Assembly (NCBI GenBank): GCA_001820655.1
Contig: MHQM01000034.1
Span: 1 to 12,303, forward strand
Source: Candidatus Sungbacteria bacterium RIFCSPHIGHO2_02_FULL_52_23
Lineage (GTDB): Bacteria; Patescibacteriota; Minisyncoccia; Sungbacterales; HO2-52-23
Direction of reading: 5' to 3'
Length of the DNA: 12,303 nt
Shown piece by piece: positions 5,530 to 11,740 of the stretch. A program made the position numbers and the translations under genes. Within the stretch, counting starts at the first letter, position 1. Each line of letters starts with the position of its first letter. The notes under the pieces are model-generated. The model did not search any database and had not been told where the DNA came from. It saw nothing but the letters and a program-made list of their open reading frames with translations.

Positions 5530-6137
5530 TGCTTGCCGATTCTTTTTCTCAACGCGGCGTCAATTTCGCGAAATACGTCTTCCGGAGGCTGTTCGCCGCT
5601 CACGCGGATAAAACGCCCGCGCCGCTTGTAGTAATTCAGCACCGGCACGACATCCTTGGGGAAATATGCCATGCGGTTTTTGATCGCAGTCAGATTGTCA
5701 TCCGGCCTGCCGCGCGCAAGCAAGCGTCTGACGGCTTCTTTTTTGCTTACATCAATGTAGACGCAGATCGGCAGAGGGCGCCTGTGCCATGTCATGATTT
5801 CATCAATCAGTTTTGCTTCTGCCAGACGCCGCGGCGTGCCGTCGCCGACCAGATGCTTGTCGGCATTCCCGTGATCCAGCAATTCCCGCATCCAGAGAAA
5901 AATCGGAAACCACCACGGAAAAAGAGCTCCCTGCTCCATCACGCGCACGCGGGCAAGCTCGGTTGTGACATTTTTGCGCTCCATCAGGTCCCGCAGAAAT
6001 CGCCCGGTTTCTACATGAAAAACCCCCTGGTCTTCCAGCCGTTCAAGGATAAAATGCGCCTGGGTGCCCTTGCCCGATCCCGAGCGGCCCAGCACCAAAA
6101 ATGTCAGTTTTTCTTCAAGAGGATTATGTGGATTCAT
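5496..6137 (-). CDS. adk: Adenylate kinase / nucleoside monophosphate kinase (short-LID type)
   Basis: Catalyses ATP + AMP = 2 ADP. The 213-residue product has a P-loop GRSGSGKGT at 17-25 (more often G.PG.GKGT), a nucleotide-monophosphate-binding stretch ETGRFLRDL, GDGTPRRLAEA corresponding to the usual DGFPR, and RGRPDDNLTAIKNRMAYF. The latter shows a short LID without the zinc or Tyr-rich insertion of long adenylate kinases. The frame is open to an upstream ATG at 6303-6305, but that 56-residue extension runs through a large inverted repeat and is not family-like; the ATG at 6135-6137 gives a normal N-terminus. No Shine-Dalgarno is visible; GGCCTCTCT precedes the start and is part of the hairpin arm ending 4 bases away. 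It overlaps map by 34 bases. UMP/CMP specificity is possible, but the position in the spc cluster favours Adk. Confidence 0.93.
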   Translation of the reverse strand: MNPHNPLEEKLTFLVLGRSGSGKGTQAHFILERLEDQGVFHVETGRFLRDLMERKNVTTELARVRVMEQGALFPWWFPIFLWMRELLDHGNADKHLVGDGTPRRLAEAKLIDEIMTWHRRPLPICVYIDVSKKEAVRRLLARGRPDDNLTAIKNRMAYFPKDVVPVLNYYKRRGRFIRVSGEQPPEDVFREIDAALRKRIGKQWPYASKQNKK

Positions 6138-6140
6138 AGA

Positions 6141-6303
6141 GAGGCCATCTGAAAACTCTTTTTCGTAACGAAATCCCGCACTGCCGAGCGAGACAAGGAA
6201 GGACGACGCAGGCGTACTTGGCCAAAGTACGACAAGGAGGACTGACGCAGTCGGAGCCGGCAGTGCGGGATTGCAGTAGAAAAGGGAGTTTTCAGATGGC
6301 CTC
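6141..6303. repeat. 163-bp nested inverted-repeat element in the adk leader
   Basis: Outer arms of 18 bp are perfect (GAGGCCATCTGAAAACTC at 6141-6158 and its complement at 6286-6303). Inner arms of 14 bp are also perfect (ATCCCGCACTGCCG at 6173-6186 with 6258-6271). Two equal 14-base stretches between them pair only partly. Inside the loop are a direct repeat (6192-6211 and 6231-6250, differing by two single-base indels), a small hairpin CGTACTT/AAGTACG (6213-6231) and GACTG/CAGTC (6240-6252). As RNA it would place one outer arm 4 bases from the adk start. It may be a second MITE-like family or a regulatory leader; no target duplication is visible. Confidence 0.75.
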
Positions 6304-6318
6304 AAGACCAGTTAACCG

Positions 6319-6352
6319 AAAAAAGCGCCTGCCGTCAAGCAGTGCGCTTTTT
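6319..6352 (-). terminator. Rho-independent terminator after secY
   Basis: On the minus strand the sequence reads AAAAAGCGC, CTGC, a short loop, GCAG, then GCGCTTTTTT: a GC stem with a T-run, beginning 20 bases after the secY stop. The A-run on the other arm makes it potentially bidirectional. It would end the ribosomal protein-secY transcript and leave adk-map to a separate promoter or to read-through. Bases 6304-6318 and 6353-6371 show nothing further. Confidence 0.8.
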
Positions 6353-6371
6353 CAAGACTCACAGCGGCGCA

Positions 6372-7643
6372 CTACATTTTGTCGTACTCCCGCATCACGA
6401 GCTGCGCATCAATCTGCTTCATTGTCTCAATGATCACCGAGACGCCAATGAGAAGCGCTGTCCCGCCGATCGTAAACGCGCTGATCGGGAAAATGCTCTG
6501 CACGATCAGAGGAAGGATCGCGATGACTCCGAGAAACAAAGCTCCCGCAAGCGTGATGCGTGTCAAAATCCGCGCAAGATAGTCGGCGGTCGGGCGTCCC
6601 GGCCGGATGCCAAGGATAAACCCGCCCTGCTTCTGGAGATTTTCCGCAAGAGAATCGGGGTCAAACGTCACTGCAGTGTAAAAATACGTAAATACGAACA
6701 CCATAAAAAAGTACACAGCGCCGTACAGAAGCTGATTCTCAAACATCCTGACAAGAAACTCTCCTGCTTCGCGCAGATACATATTGCCGGCTCCCGCAAG
6801 GAAACTTCCGACAAGCCCCGGAAACAAGATAATGGATACGGCAAAAATGATCGGAATCACGCCCGCCTGATTGACCCGCAAAGGCAGGTGCGTGGATGTG
6901 CCTCCGAATACGCGGTTGCCGCGGATGCGCTTGGCGTATGAAACCGGAATCGCCCGCTCGCCTTCGGAGATGATAATAACGCCTACGATGACCGCAAGCG
7001 CCACTGCGATAAAACCGATGTAACTTGGAAGGCGCTCGGGGGTAAACGCAAAAGCTTCCTGCTGAAATGACTGCGGGATACTTGCCACGATGCCTGCAAG
7101 GATCATGAGGGACACGCCGTTGCCGATACCTCGCTCCGTGATCAGCTCGCCAAGCCACATGAGGAATATCGTCCCTGCCGTCACTATGATGAGATTGGAC
7201 GCGTATCCAAAGAGATCAAGCGGCGGCAAAATCTGCTGGCGGATCAGGAGCGTCAGCAAGGCATAGCCCTGCGCAAGTGCCAGGGGCACCGTGAGCAGGC
7301 GCGCGTACTGATTAAACCGCTCGCGCCCGGCCTCGCCCTCTTCCTGATACATTTCTTTCATACGCGGAATGATCATCGTAAAAAGCTGCATGATGATGGA
7401 TGCCGTGATGTAGGGACTCACGCCAAGCATCGCGATGGAAAGATTGCTCAACACTCCGCCCGAGAAGATATTCAAAAGTCCGAAAAACTGGCTTCCGGAA
7501 ATAAACTCCTTGAGACGCACGGGATCAACGCCCGGCACCGGGATCGCGGTCGCCACGCGGAATACCGCAAGTAGTGCCAGGACTACCAATGTTTTTTTTC
7601 GCAGATCAGGAATCGTGAATAAGAGGCCGAGTTTTCTAAACAT
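6372..7643 (-). CDS. secY: Protein translocase subunit SecY
   Basis: The channel-forming subunit of the SecYEG translocon, through which signal-bearing proteins cross or enter the cytoplasmic membrane. The 423-residue sequence has the ten-helix pattern of the family. Recognisable segments are the N-terminal DLRKKTLVVLALLAVFRVATAIPVPGVD, SNLSIAMLGVSPYITASIIMQL, the basic loop IPRMKEMYQEEGEAGRERFNQYARLLT, the plug-proximal and central helices, NQAGVIPIIFAVSI, the large cytosolic loop EVALVRMFE-like to DPDSLAENLQKQGGFILGIRPGRPT, and the C-terminal GGTALLIGVSVIIETMKQIDAQLVMREYDKM. Its ATG at 7641-7643 is 9 bases after the rplO stop, preceded by CCCCTCACC rather than a Shine-Dalgarno. It is the last gene before an intrinsic terminator. 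Confidence 0.98.
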   Translation of the reverse strand: MFRKLGLLFTIPDLRKKTLVVLALLAVFRVATAIPVPGVDPVRLKEFISGSQFFGLLNIFSGGVLSNLSIAMLGVSPYITASIIMQLFTMIIPRMKEMYQEEGEAGRERFNQYARLLTVPLALAQGYALLTLLIRQQILPPLDLFGYASNLIIVTAGTIFLMWLGELITERGIGNGVSLMILAGIVASIPQSFQQEAFAFTPERLPSYIGFIAVALAVIVGVIIISEGERAIPVSYAKRIRGNRVFGGTSTHLPLRVNQAGVIPIIFAVSIILFPGLVGSFLAGAGNMYLREAGEFLVRMFENQLLYGAVYFFMVFVFTYFYTAVTFDPDSLAENLQKQGGFILGIRPGRPTADYLARILTRITLAGALFLGVIAILPLIVQSIFPISAFTIGGTALLIGVSVIIETMKQIDAQLVMREYDKM

Positions 7644-7652
7644 GGTGAGGGG

Positions 7653-8075
7653 CTATTTTTTCTCTTGCGTTACATGAGCGGACGCGCGCTTGGAGAATTG
7701 TACATCTTTGAATATGATGGTCTTTTTGGCCTCTCCCCGGCCGAGAATCTTCACGACGGGCGTACGGCCGTTTACTCTGCGGACGAGACCCCGCTCAAGC
7801 AATGACGCCGGGCTTACCACCTCGCCATCCTTAAAGTGCTTGGCGACCGTGTCAAAATTGACCACAACGGGTTTTACTCGGAATGCGACAAACCGGTATC
7901 CGCGCAGTTTTGGGATTTTCTTGATGATATCGCGCTCCTCCGGACGCATCTTCCCGCCTGCGCGCGCGCCCAAGCCTTTGATCCCGCGGCCCGAATAGGT
8001 ACCGCGCTTGCCTCCGCGGCCGATTCTCCGGCCTTTTCGCATGGATGTGCGTCGTGTGAGATGATGAGATTGCAT
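7653..8075 (-). CDS. rplO: 50S ribosomal protein L15
   Basis: A late-assembly protein of the large subunit. Its 140 residues begin with a basic Gly/Arg-rich extension (RRIGRGGKRGTYSGRGIKG) that threads into the rRNA, followed by KIPKLRGYRF and a globular part with VVSPASLLERGLV and VKILGRGEAKK, matching the L15 signature region. The N-terminus MQSHHLTRRTS is the form I would expect in CPR genomes. The ATG at 8073-8075 has no Shine-Dalgarno; CACCTCATT precedes it. It follows rpsE directly; rpmD (L30), which separates them in most bacteria, is missing. The 37-base gap to rpsE carries one arm of a low-complexity inverted repeat. Confidence 0.96.
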   Translation of the reverse strand: MQSHHLTRRTSMRKGRRIGRGGKRGTYSGRGIKGLGARAGGKMRPEERDIIKKIPKLRGYRFVAFRVKPVVVNFDTVAKHFKDGEVVSPASLLERGLVRRVNGRTPVVKILGRGEAKKTIIFKDVQFSKRASAHVTQEKK

Positions 8076-8092
8076 AATGAGGTGTAAAATGA

Positions 8093-8175
8093 AAAACGCA
8101 AAATTTAAAATACTATTCCTGCGTGCTCTCTTTTTTATCTTGCGTTATTACTTTTCTCTTTTCATTTTGCGTTTT
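8093..8175. repeat. Family-1 inverted repeat spanning the rpsE-rplO junction
   Basis: AAAACGCAAAAT at 8093-8104 and its exact complement at 8164-8175 frame the end of rpsE; the neighbouring ATGAAAAACG words extend the resemblance. The right arm is coding sequence for the S5 tail. It is part of the same vocabulary as 1171-1188/1431-1448 and 9622-9693. Confidence 0.6.
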
Positions 8176-8649
8176 GAGTTTCTTCAGGGCTTCCATAGTC
8201 GCGCGGGCGTTATTCAGCTTATTGGGAGTGCGTCCGAGCACTTTTGCGGTAAGATTTTTGATCCCGACAAGATCCGCAAGCACCCGCACCGGACCGCCGG
8301 CAACGAGTCCCCGTCCCTGGCGCGCAGGCTTCAAGATAACACGCGCGGCGGAAAACTTCGCTTCAACCGCATGCGGAATTGATTTTGCCTCGCTCAAAGG
8401 GATCGTGATCACTTGCTTCTTTGCTTGAAACACTCCTTTCTCCACTGCCTCGGCGACACTCGGCCCTTTGCCGATACCAAGCCCCACCCGGCCGTTGCGG
8501 TTGCCCACGACGACTGTTGCACGGAAACTAAACCGCCTGCCTCCGGCGACGACACGCGCGGTGCGGCGGATATCCAAAACCTTCTGGTCCATATCGGGCC
8601 GTGCGCGCTGACGGGAATCGCTATTCGGTTTTTGGCCTCTTTTCATCAT
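8113..8649 (-). CDS. rpsE: 30S ribosomal protein S5
   Basis: A small-subunit protein at the mRNA entry side that contributes to decoding accuracy. It has 178 residues: the N-terminal dsRBD-like S5 domain (VLDIRRTARVVAGGRRFSFRATVVVGNRNGRVGLGIGKGPSVAEAVEKG) and the C-terminal domain (PARQGRGLVAGGPVRVLADLVGIKNLTAKVLGRTPNKLNNARATMEALKKL), both complete. The start is one of two adjacent ATGs (8644-8649). After the conserved end (EALKKL) comes a charged tail, KTQNEKRKVITQDKKESTQE, encoded by A-rich repeat words related to intergenic sequences elsewhere here. This suggests the stop codon was displaced into repeat DNA. rplR lies 24 bases upstream. Confidence 0.97.
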   Translation of the reverse strand: MMKRGQKPNSDSRQRARPDMDQKVLDIRRTARVVAGGRRFSFRATVVVGNRNGRVGLGIGKGPSVAEAVEKGVFQAKKQVITIPLSEAKSIPHAVEAKFSAARVILKPARQGRGLVAGGPVRVLADLVGIKNLTAKVLGRTPNKLNNARATMEALKKLKTQNEKRKVITQDKKESTQE

Positions 8650-8673
8650 ATCTTTATGCCGTTATGGAAGCGT

Positions 8674-9033
8674 TTAAAATGTAAGGCCGCCTTTGCGCGC
8701 GCCTTCGGCAACGGCGCGGACAATTCCGTGATATCTATATGATCCGCGGTCAAATACCGCTGATGTGATTTTCTTCTCCTGCGCTTTTTTCGCGATCATA
8801 CCGCCCAAAAGCATTGCGGCGTCCACGCGCCCTTTTGCATCCTTAGGTGAAAGTTCGCGGTCGCTTACTGCGGCGATCGTGTGTCCCGCTTTGTCGTCAA
8901 TCAGCTGGATCCACAGGTGCTTATTGGAGCGGAATACCGTCATCCGCGGCCGCTCGGCGACTCCGATGATCCGTGCGCGCACCCTGCGGTGGCGGCGGAT
9001 TCTCCTTGCATTTTTTTCTCGTGCCTGTTTCAT
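8674..9033 (-). CDS. rplR: 50S ribosomal protein L18
   Basis: Binds 5S rRNA and helps dock it, with L5, into the large-subunit central protuberance. The 119 residues are normal in length: a basic N-terminus (KNARRIRRHRRVRARIIG), ERPRMTVFRSNKHLWIQLIDDKAGHTIAAVSD typical of L18, then AAMLLGGMIAKKAQEKKITSAVFDRGSYRYHGIVRAVAEGARKGGLTF with the family-defining FDR..Y.YHG.V.A.A..AR..GL end. The ATG at 9031-9033 follows an A/T-rich 26-base gap after rplF without a Shine-Dalgarno. Nothing unusual is visible in the product. Confidence 0.98.
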   Translation of the reverse strand: MKQAREKNARRIRRHRRVRARIIGVAERPRMTVFRSNKHLWIQLIDDKAGHTIAAVSDRELSPKDAKGRVDAAMLLGGMIAKKAQEKKITSAVFDRGSYRYHGIVRAVAEGARKGGLTF

Positions 9034-9059
9034 TTTACAAAATTCATTATCGCATTATG

Positions 9060-9605
9060 CTATGCCGTCGCGGCAGCCCCCTTCTTGCCGACTTTGCGCC
9101 TGATCACTTCTCCCTGATACCGTATGCCTTTGCCTTTGTACGGCTCCGGCTTCTTATAATTCCGGATTGCCGCGGCGGCAAGACCTACGGTCTCTTTATC
9201 GGCGCCCGAAACCGTGATGGTATTGCGCTCAACCTTGACCGCAATACCCTGCGGCGGATCAAAACGCACGGGGTGGGAAAATCCCAACTGCATGACAAGC
9301 GTCGTACCCTCCATGGCCGCGCGATACCCGATCCCTTCAAACTCAAGCTTTTTTTCAAAACCGGCAGACACTCCCGTCACCATGTTGGCCACGAGCGATC
9401 GCATGAGACCCCAGAGTGCGGCGGTCTTGCGCGTCTCAATTGCGGGCACGAAAACAATCTTTCCGTCCTCCACGGCAATCCCGATCTCGGACACGATCGT
9501 ACGCGTAAGCGTCCCCTTGGGGCCCGCCACGGTCACCACGCCGTCTTTGATCTCGACGGTCACGCCGGATGGTATCGTAATAGGTTGTTTGCCGATTCTG
9601 CTCAT
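9060..9605 (-). CDS. rplF: 50S ribosomal protein L6
   Basis: A large-subunit protein near the sarcin-ricin loop and factor-binding site. The 181 residues form two L6 repeats: MSRIGKQPITIPSGVTVEIKDGVVTVAGPKGTL at the start, then LWGLMRSLVANMVTGVSAGFEKKLEFEGIGYRA, and the second repeat with LGFSHPV, and the conserved GADKETVGLAAAAIRNYKKPEPYKGKGIRYQGEVIRRKVGKKGA near the C-terminus, the main L6 signature. Length and domain order are standard. The ATG at 9603-9605 has only TTGGAAT in front of it, a weak ribosome-binding site. A 98-base hairpin-forming gap separates it from rpsH. Confidence 0.98.
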   Translation of the reverse strand: MSRIGKQPITIPSGVTVEIKDGVVTVAGPKGTLTRTIVSEIGIAVEDGKIVFVPAIETRKTAALWGLMRSLVANMVTGVSAGFEKKLEFEGIGYRAAMEGTTLVMQLGFSHPVRFDPPQGIAVKVERNTITVSGADKETVGLAAAAIRNYKKPEPYKGKGIRYQGEVIRRKVGKKGAAATA

Positions 9606-9621
9606 ATTCCAAGTTAAAAAC

Positions 9622-9693
9622 TAAAAGCGAAAAATGAAAAACGGCTGCCTGGAATCTTTAATTGTATGTTTCTGTTTTGCATTTTTCGTTTTA
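9622..9693. repeat. Family-1 inverted repeat in the rpsH-rplF gap
   Basis: Left arm 9622-9642 (TAAAAGCGAAAAATGAAAAAC) and the complement of right arm 9674-9693 (TAAAACGAAAAATGCAAAAC) match with one indel and one substitution, including an exact CGAAAAATG block. The ~30-base loop has no notable content. The structure would fold in the mRNA between S8 and L6; it has no obvious terminator character beyond A/T richness. Confidence 0.6.
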
Positions 9694-9703
9694 CGCTTTC
9701 TTA

Positions 9704-10087
9704 TTACCAGATTTCCGCGAGAAGCTGTCCGCCTACTTTTTCCCTGCGGGCCTCCTCGCCGCTCATAATCCCTTTGGATGTCGTCAGGAGCACCACGCCG
9801 CCGTGCGCGGCCGATCGCACATCTTTGTACGACACATAAACTCGCCGCCCGGGAGTAGAGAGCAGTTTGACGCCCGTGAATCCGGGCTTTTCTTTATCGC
9901 CGATCAGATCCACATCAAGATATTTTTTTACCCGCTTGCCCTTGCGCTCCGCATGGCCGACAAAGCCGGTACGCTCAAGCGCGCGCGCGATCTCGTGCTT
10001 CATGCGCGAATAGGGAAGCTGCGCCGTTTTATGTCCGGCGTTCTGGGCATTCTTGATGCGAATAAACATGTCGCTAATGGGATCCAT
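9704..10087 (-). CDS. rpsH: 30S ribosomal protein S8
   Basis: A primary 16S rRNA-binding protein of the central domain and, in other bacteria, the translational repressor of the spc operon. The 127 residues carry the expected MDPISDMFIRIKNAQNAGH start, the middle LPYSRMKHEIARALERTGFV, and the C-terminal signature TPGRRVYVSYKDVRSAAHGGVVLLTTSKGIMSGEEARREKVGGQLLAEIW (compare STS.GIM....A...G.GGE.L..VW). The ATG at 10085-10087 lacks a Shine-Dalgarno. Its 111-base upstream gap to rpsN is filled by family-2 repeat sequence in inverted arrangement. No S8 operator mimic was recognised. Confidence 0.98.
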   Translation of the reverse strand: MDPISDMFIRIKNAQNAGHKTAQLPYSRMKHEIARALERTGFVGHAERKGKRVKKYLDVDLIGDKEKPGFTGVKLLSTPGRRVYVSYKDVRSAAHGGVVLLTTSKGIMSGEEARREKVGGQLLAEIW

Positions 10088-10099
10088 AATGCTTGAATA

Positions 10100-10184
10100 A
10101 GGAATTAGGAATAAAGAAGCATAAATAACGGATAGTCGCTACTTATTCGTCCATCCTGATCCTTATTCATAATTCCTACTTCAT
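10100..10184. repeat. Family-2 inverted repeat in the rpsN-rpsH gap
   Basis: Arm 10100-10116 (AGGAATTAGGAATAAAG) and the complement of 10161-10177 (AGGAATTATGAATAAGG) agree at 15 of 17 bases, with a ~44-base loop. The right part, 10165-10184, is an exact 20-base reverse-complement match to 3235-3254, in front of the glycosyltransferase gene. This marks a dispersed repeat family rather than chance A/T richness. Confidence 0.65.
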
Positions 10185-10198
10185 AACTCATATCTCAA

Positions 10199-10384
10199 TT
10201 ACCAGCTTGATTTTTTAATTCCGGGTATTTCTCCGCGATTCGCCAGCTCCCGAAAACAAATCCTGCACATCTCAAAATCTCTCATAAACGCGCGCTTGCG
10301 ACCGCACCGAAAACACCGGCGGACGACCCGCGATGCATATTTGGGTGGCTTCAATGCCCGTGCAATGACTGATTTTTTTGCCAT
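10199..10384 (-). CDS. rpsN: 30S ribosomal protein S14, zinc-binding type
   Basis: A short (61-residue) zinc-ribbon S14 (type Z, sometimes rpsZ) of the small-subunit head. Four cysteines form CFRC (24 and 27) and CRIC (40 and 43), followed by the invariant FRELANRGEIPGIKKSSW end. The N-terminus AKKSVIARALKPPKYASRVVRRC is typical. A Shine-Dalgarno-like AGGA overlaps the rplE stop codon 6 bases before the ATG at 10382-10384, implying translational coupling to L5. It is one of the few genes in this cluster with a clear ribosome-binding site. Confidence 0.97.
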   Translation of the reverse strand: MAKKSVIARALKPPKYASRVVRRCFRCGRKRAFMRDFEMCRICFRELANRGEIPGIKKSSW

Positions 10385-10392
10385 ACAGTTTC

Positions 10393-10953
10393 CTATTTCT
10401 TATTACTTTCTTCTTTAGCTTTCAGGGGAAATCCCATCGCGCGGATCAGCTCCATGCCCTCTTTTCTGGTGTGCGCCGTCGTCACGACCGTGATCTCAAT
10501 CCCGAACAACATCCGATAATCCTCCCCGATCATCTCCGGAAACACTATATGCTCACGGACGCCGATGGTCAAATTGCCCCTTCCGTCAAACGAACCCTCC
10601 GAGATCCCTTGGAAATCCCGTGTCCGGGGAAGCGCGATATTGACCAGGCGCGACAGAAAGTCATACATCCGGGGGCCGCGGAGCGTTATCTGATAGCCGA
10701 TGACCAGACCCTCCCGCGTCCTAAACGCCGCGATCGCTTTTTTGGCCGCACGCGCCGCTCCTTTCTGGCCCGTGATGAGCGCAAGATATTTTTGGATCTC
10801 GGTGCGGTCCTTTTCTTCGCGGATTTTTCCGACTCCGATGTTGACCACGACTTTGCTTACACGCGGCACGGCCATGGAATTTTTGTAGCCGAAAGCGGTC
10901 CGCATCGCGGGTACCGCTTCTTTTATATATCTTTCCTGCATGCTGACAGTCAT
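10393..10953 (-). CDS. rplE: 50S ribosomal protein L5
   Basis: Binds 5S rRNA and contacts the P-site tRNA in the central protuberance. The 186 residues are slightly longer than E. coli L5 (179). Visible are VPRVSKVVVNIGVG, ALITGQKGAARAAKKAIAAFRTREG (usual pattern ITGQKP....AKKSIA.FKLREG), IGYQITLRGPRMYDFLSRLVNIALPRTRDFQGI and NLTIGVREHIVFPEM, which together define L5, and the C-terminal ITVVTTAHTRKEGMELIRAMGFPL. The ATG at 10951-10953 has AGGA 10 bases upstream; a second in-frame ATG four codons on is less likely. The Lys/Asn tail after GFPL is short and unremarkable. Confidence 0.98.
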   Translation of the reverse strand: MTVSMQERYIKEAVPAMRTAFGYKNSMAVPRVSKVVVNIGVGKIREEKDRTEIQKYLALITGQKGAARAAKKAIAAFRTREGLVIGYQITLRGPRMYDFLSRLVNIALPRTRDFQGISEGSFDGRGNLTIGVREHIVFPEMIGEDYRMLFGIEITVVTTAHTRKEGMELIRAMGFPLKAKEESNKK

Positions 10954-10976
10954 ATGATTGCTTTCCTAGGTTCTGA

Positions 10977-11282
10977 TTATACGGCGCTCCCGCATTTACG
11001 GCACACGCGCTGTTTTTTTGTCTCGCCCGGCAGAATGTGCGCACGGGTCGGCCTGCCGCATGAGCCACAGACAAGCATCGCGCGCGATGCCGGAAACGGC
11101 AAAGGCATTTTTACCAACTCCCCCTTACGTCCCTGTGCGCGGGGGCGAACGTGTTTCTTTTTTATATTCACTCCCTCTACCGTGATTCTCAATTCTTTCG
11201 GAAACGCACCAATCACCTTGCCCGTTTTTCCACGGTCATTGCCGGAAATGATTTTTATATTGTCACCTTTCTTGATATTCAT
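10977..11282 (-). CDS. rplX: 50S ribosomal protein L24
   Basis: An assembly-initiating large-subunit protein with an N-terminal KOW SH3-like domain. The 101 residues start MNIKKGDNIKIISGNDRGKTGKVIGAFP (KOW motif), followed by VEGVNIKKKHVRPRAQGRKGELVKMPLP and a C-terminal zinc-ribbon-like pair, Cys72/Cys75 and Cys94/Cys97 (VCGSCGRPTR, VCRKCG), seen in many bacterial L24 proteins outside E. coli. The ATG at 11280-11282 is preceded directly by CTACAAC tandem words and no Shine-Dalgarno. The whole gap to rplN is a hairpin-forming repeat. Confidence 0.97.
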   Translation of the reverse strand: MNIKKGDNIKIISGNDRGKTGKVIGAFPKELRITVEGVNIKKKHVRPRAQGRKGELVKMPLPFPASRAMLVCGSCGRPTRAHILPGETKKQRVCRKCGSAV

Positions 11283-11283
11283 A

Positions 11284-11359
11284 AGGTTGTAGGTTGTAGG
11301 TTGTAGGTTGTAGCTTTCACGTAGTTGTTTTCCTACCAGCTACAAACTACTTCCTACAA
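11284..11359. repeat. Family-3 tandem TTGTAGG repeat and inverted partner in the rplN-rplX gap
   Basis: Four consecutive seven-base units (AGGTTGT, 11284-11311) are followed by TAGCT. The stretch 11294-11315 pairs with 11338-11359 at 19 of 22 positions, leaving a 22-base loop. The mRNA hairpin would end about 11 bases before the rplX start. Tandem heptamers can change copy number by slippage, so length may vary between strains. Confidence 0.75.
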
Positions 11360-11365
11360 GCTCGT

Positions 11366-11731
11366 CTATACCGTTTCCTGCGCAAGGGAAATAATTTTTA
11401 TATATCCGCGGTCGCGGAGTTCCCGAGGGACGGGGCCGAAAATACGGCCGCCCTTCGGCTCCACGCCATCCACGACTACCGCCGCATTATCATCAAAACG
11501 CACGTATGAACCGTCGGCCCTCCGGAAAGGCGCATGCTGACGGACAATGACGGCTTTGACCACATCTTTCTTTTTCACCGCCTTGCGGGGCTCGGCGATT
11601 TTCACCGATGCCACTACGATGTCGCCAAGACGCGCATAGCGCCGGCGCGAGCCGCCCAATACCTTGATCACCTGGAGCAATTTTGCTCCGGAGTTATCCG
11701 CGACTTTTAACATACTGCGTGTCTGAATCAT
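11366..11731 (-). CDS. rplN: 50S ribosomal protein L14
   Basis: A large-subunit protein at the intersubunit bridge. It has 121 residues, the standard length. Landmarks are MIQTRSMLKVADNSGAKLLQVIKVLGGSRRRYARLGDIVVASVK (the L14 N-terminal signature), VVKAVIVRQHAPFRRADGSYVRFDDNAAVVVD, and GRIFGPVPRELRDRGYIKIISLAQETV at the end, all matching the family. The ATG at 11729-11731 is 9 bases after the rpsQ stop, without a Shine-Dalgarno (CCTTATTAT precedes it). No anomalies in the protein. Confidence 0.99.
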   Translation of the reverse strand: MIQTRSMLKVADNSGAKLLQVIKVLGGSRRRYARLGDIVVASVKIAEPRKAVKKKDVVKAVIVRQHAPFRRADGSYVRFDDNAAVVVDGVEPKGGRIFGPVPRELRDRGYIKIISLAQETV

Positions 11732-11740
11732 ATAATAAGG

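Noticed and set aside
6138..6305. N-terminal extension of adenylate kinase to the ATG at 6303-6305
   Set aside because: The extension runs through the nested inverted repeat and gives 56 residues unlike any Adk N-terminus.
11284..11359. CRISPR array or true direct-repeat array
   Set aside because: The units are 7 bases, contiguous and without spacers; this is a short tandem repeat and hairpin.
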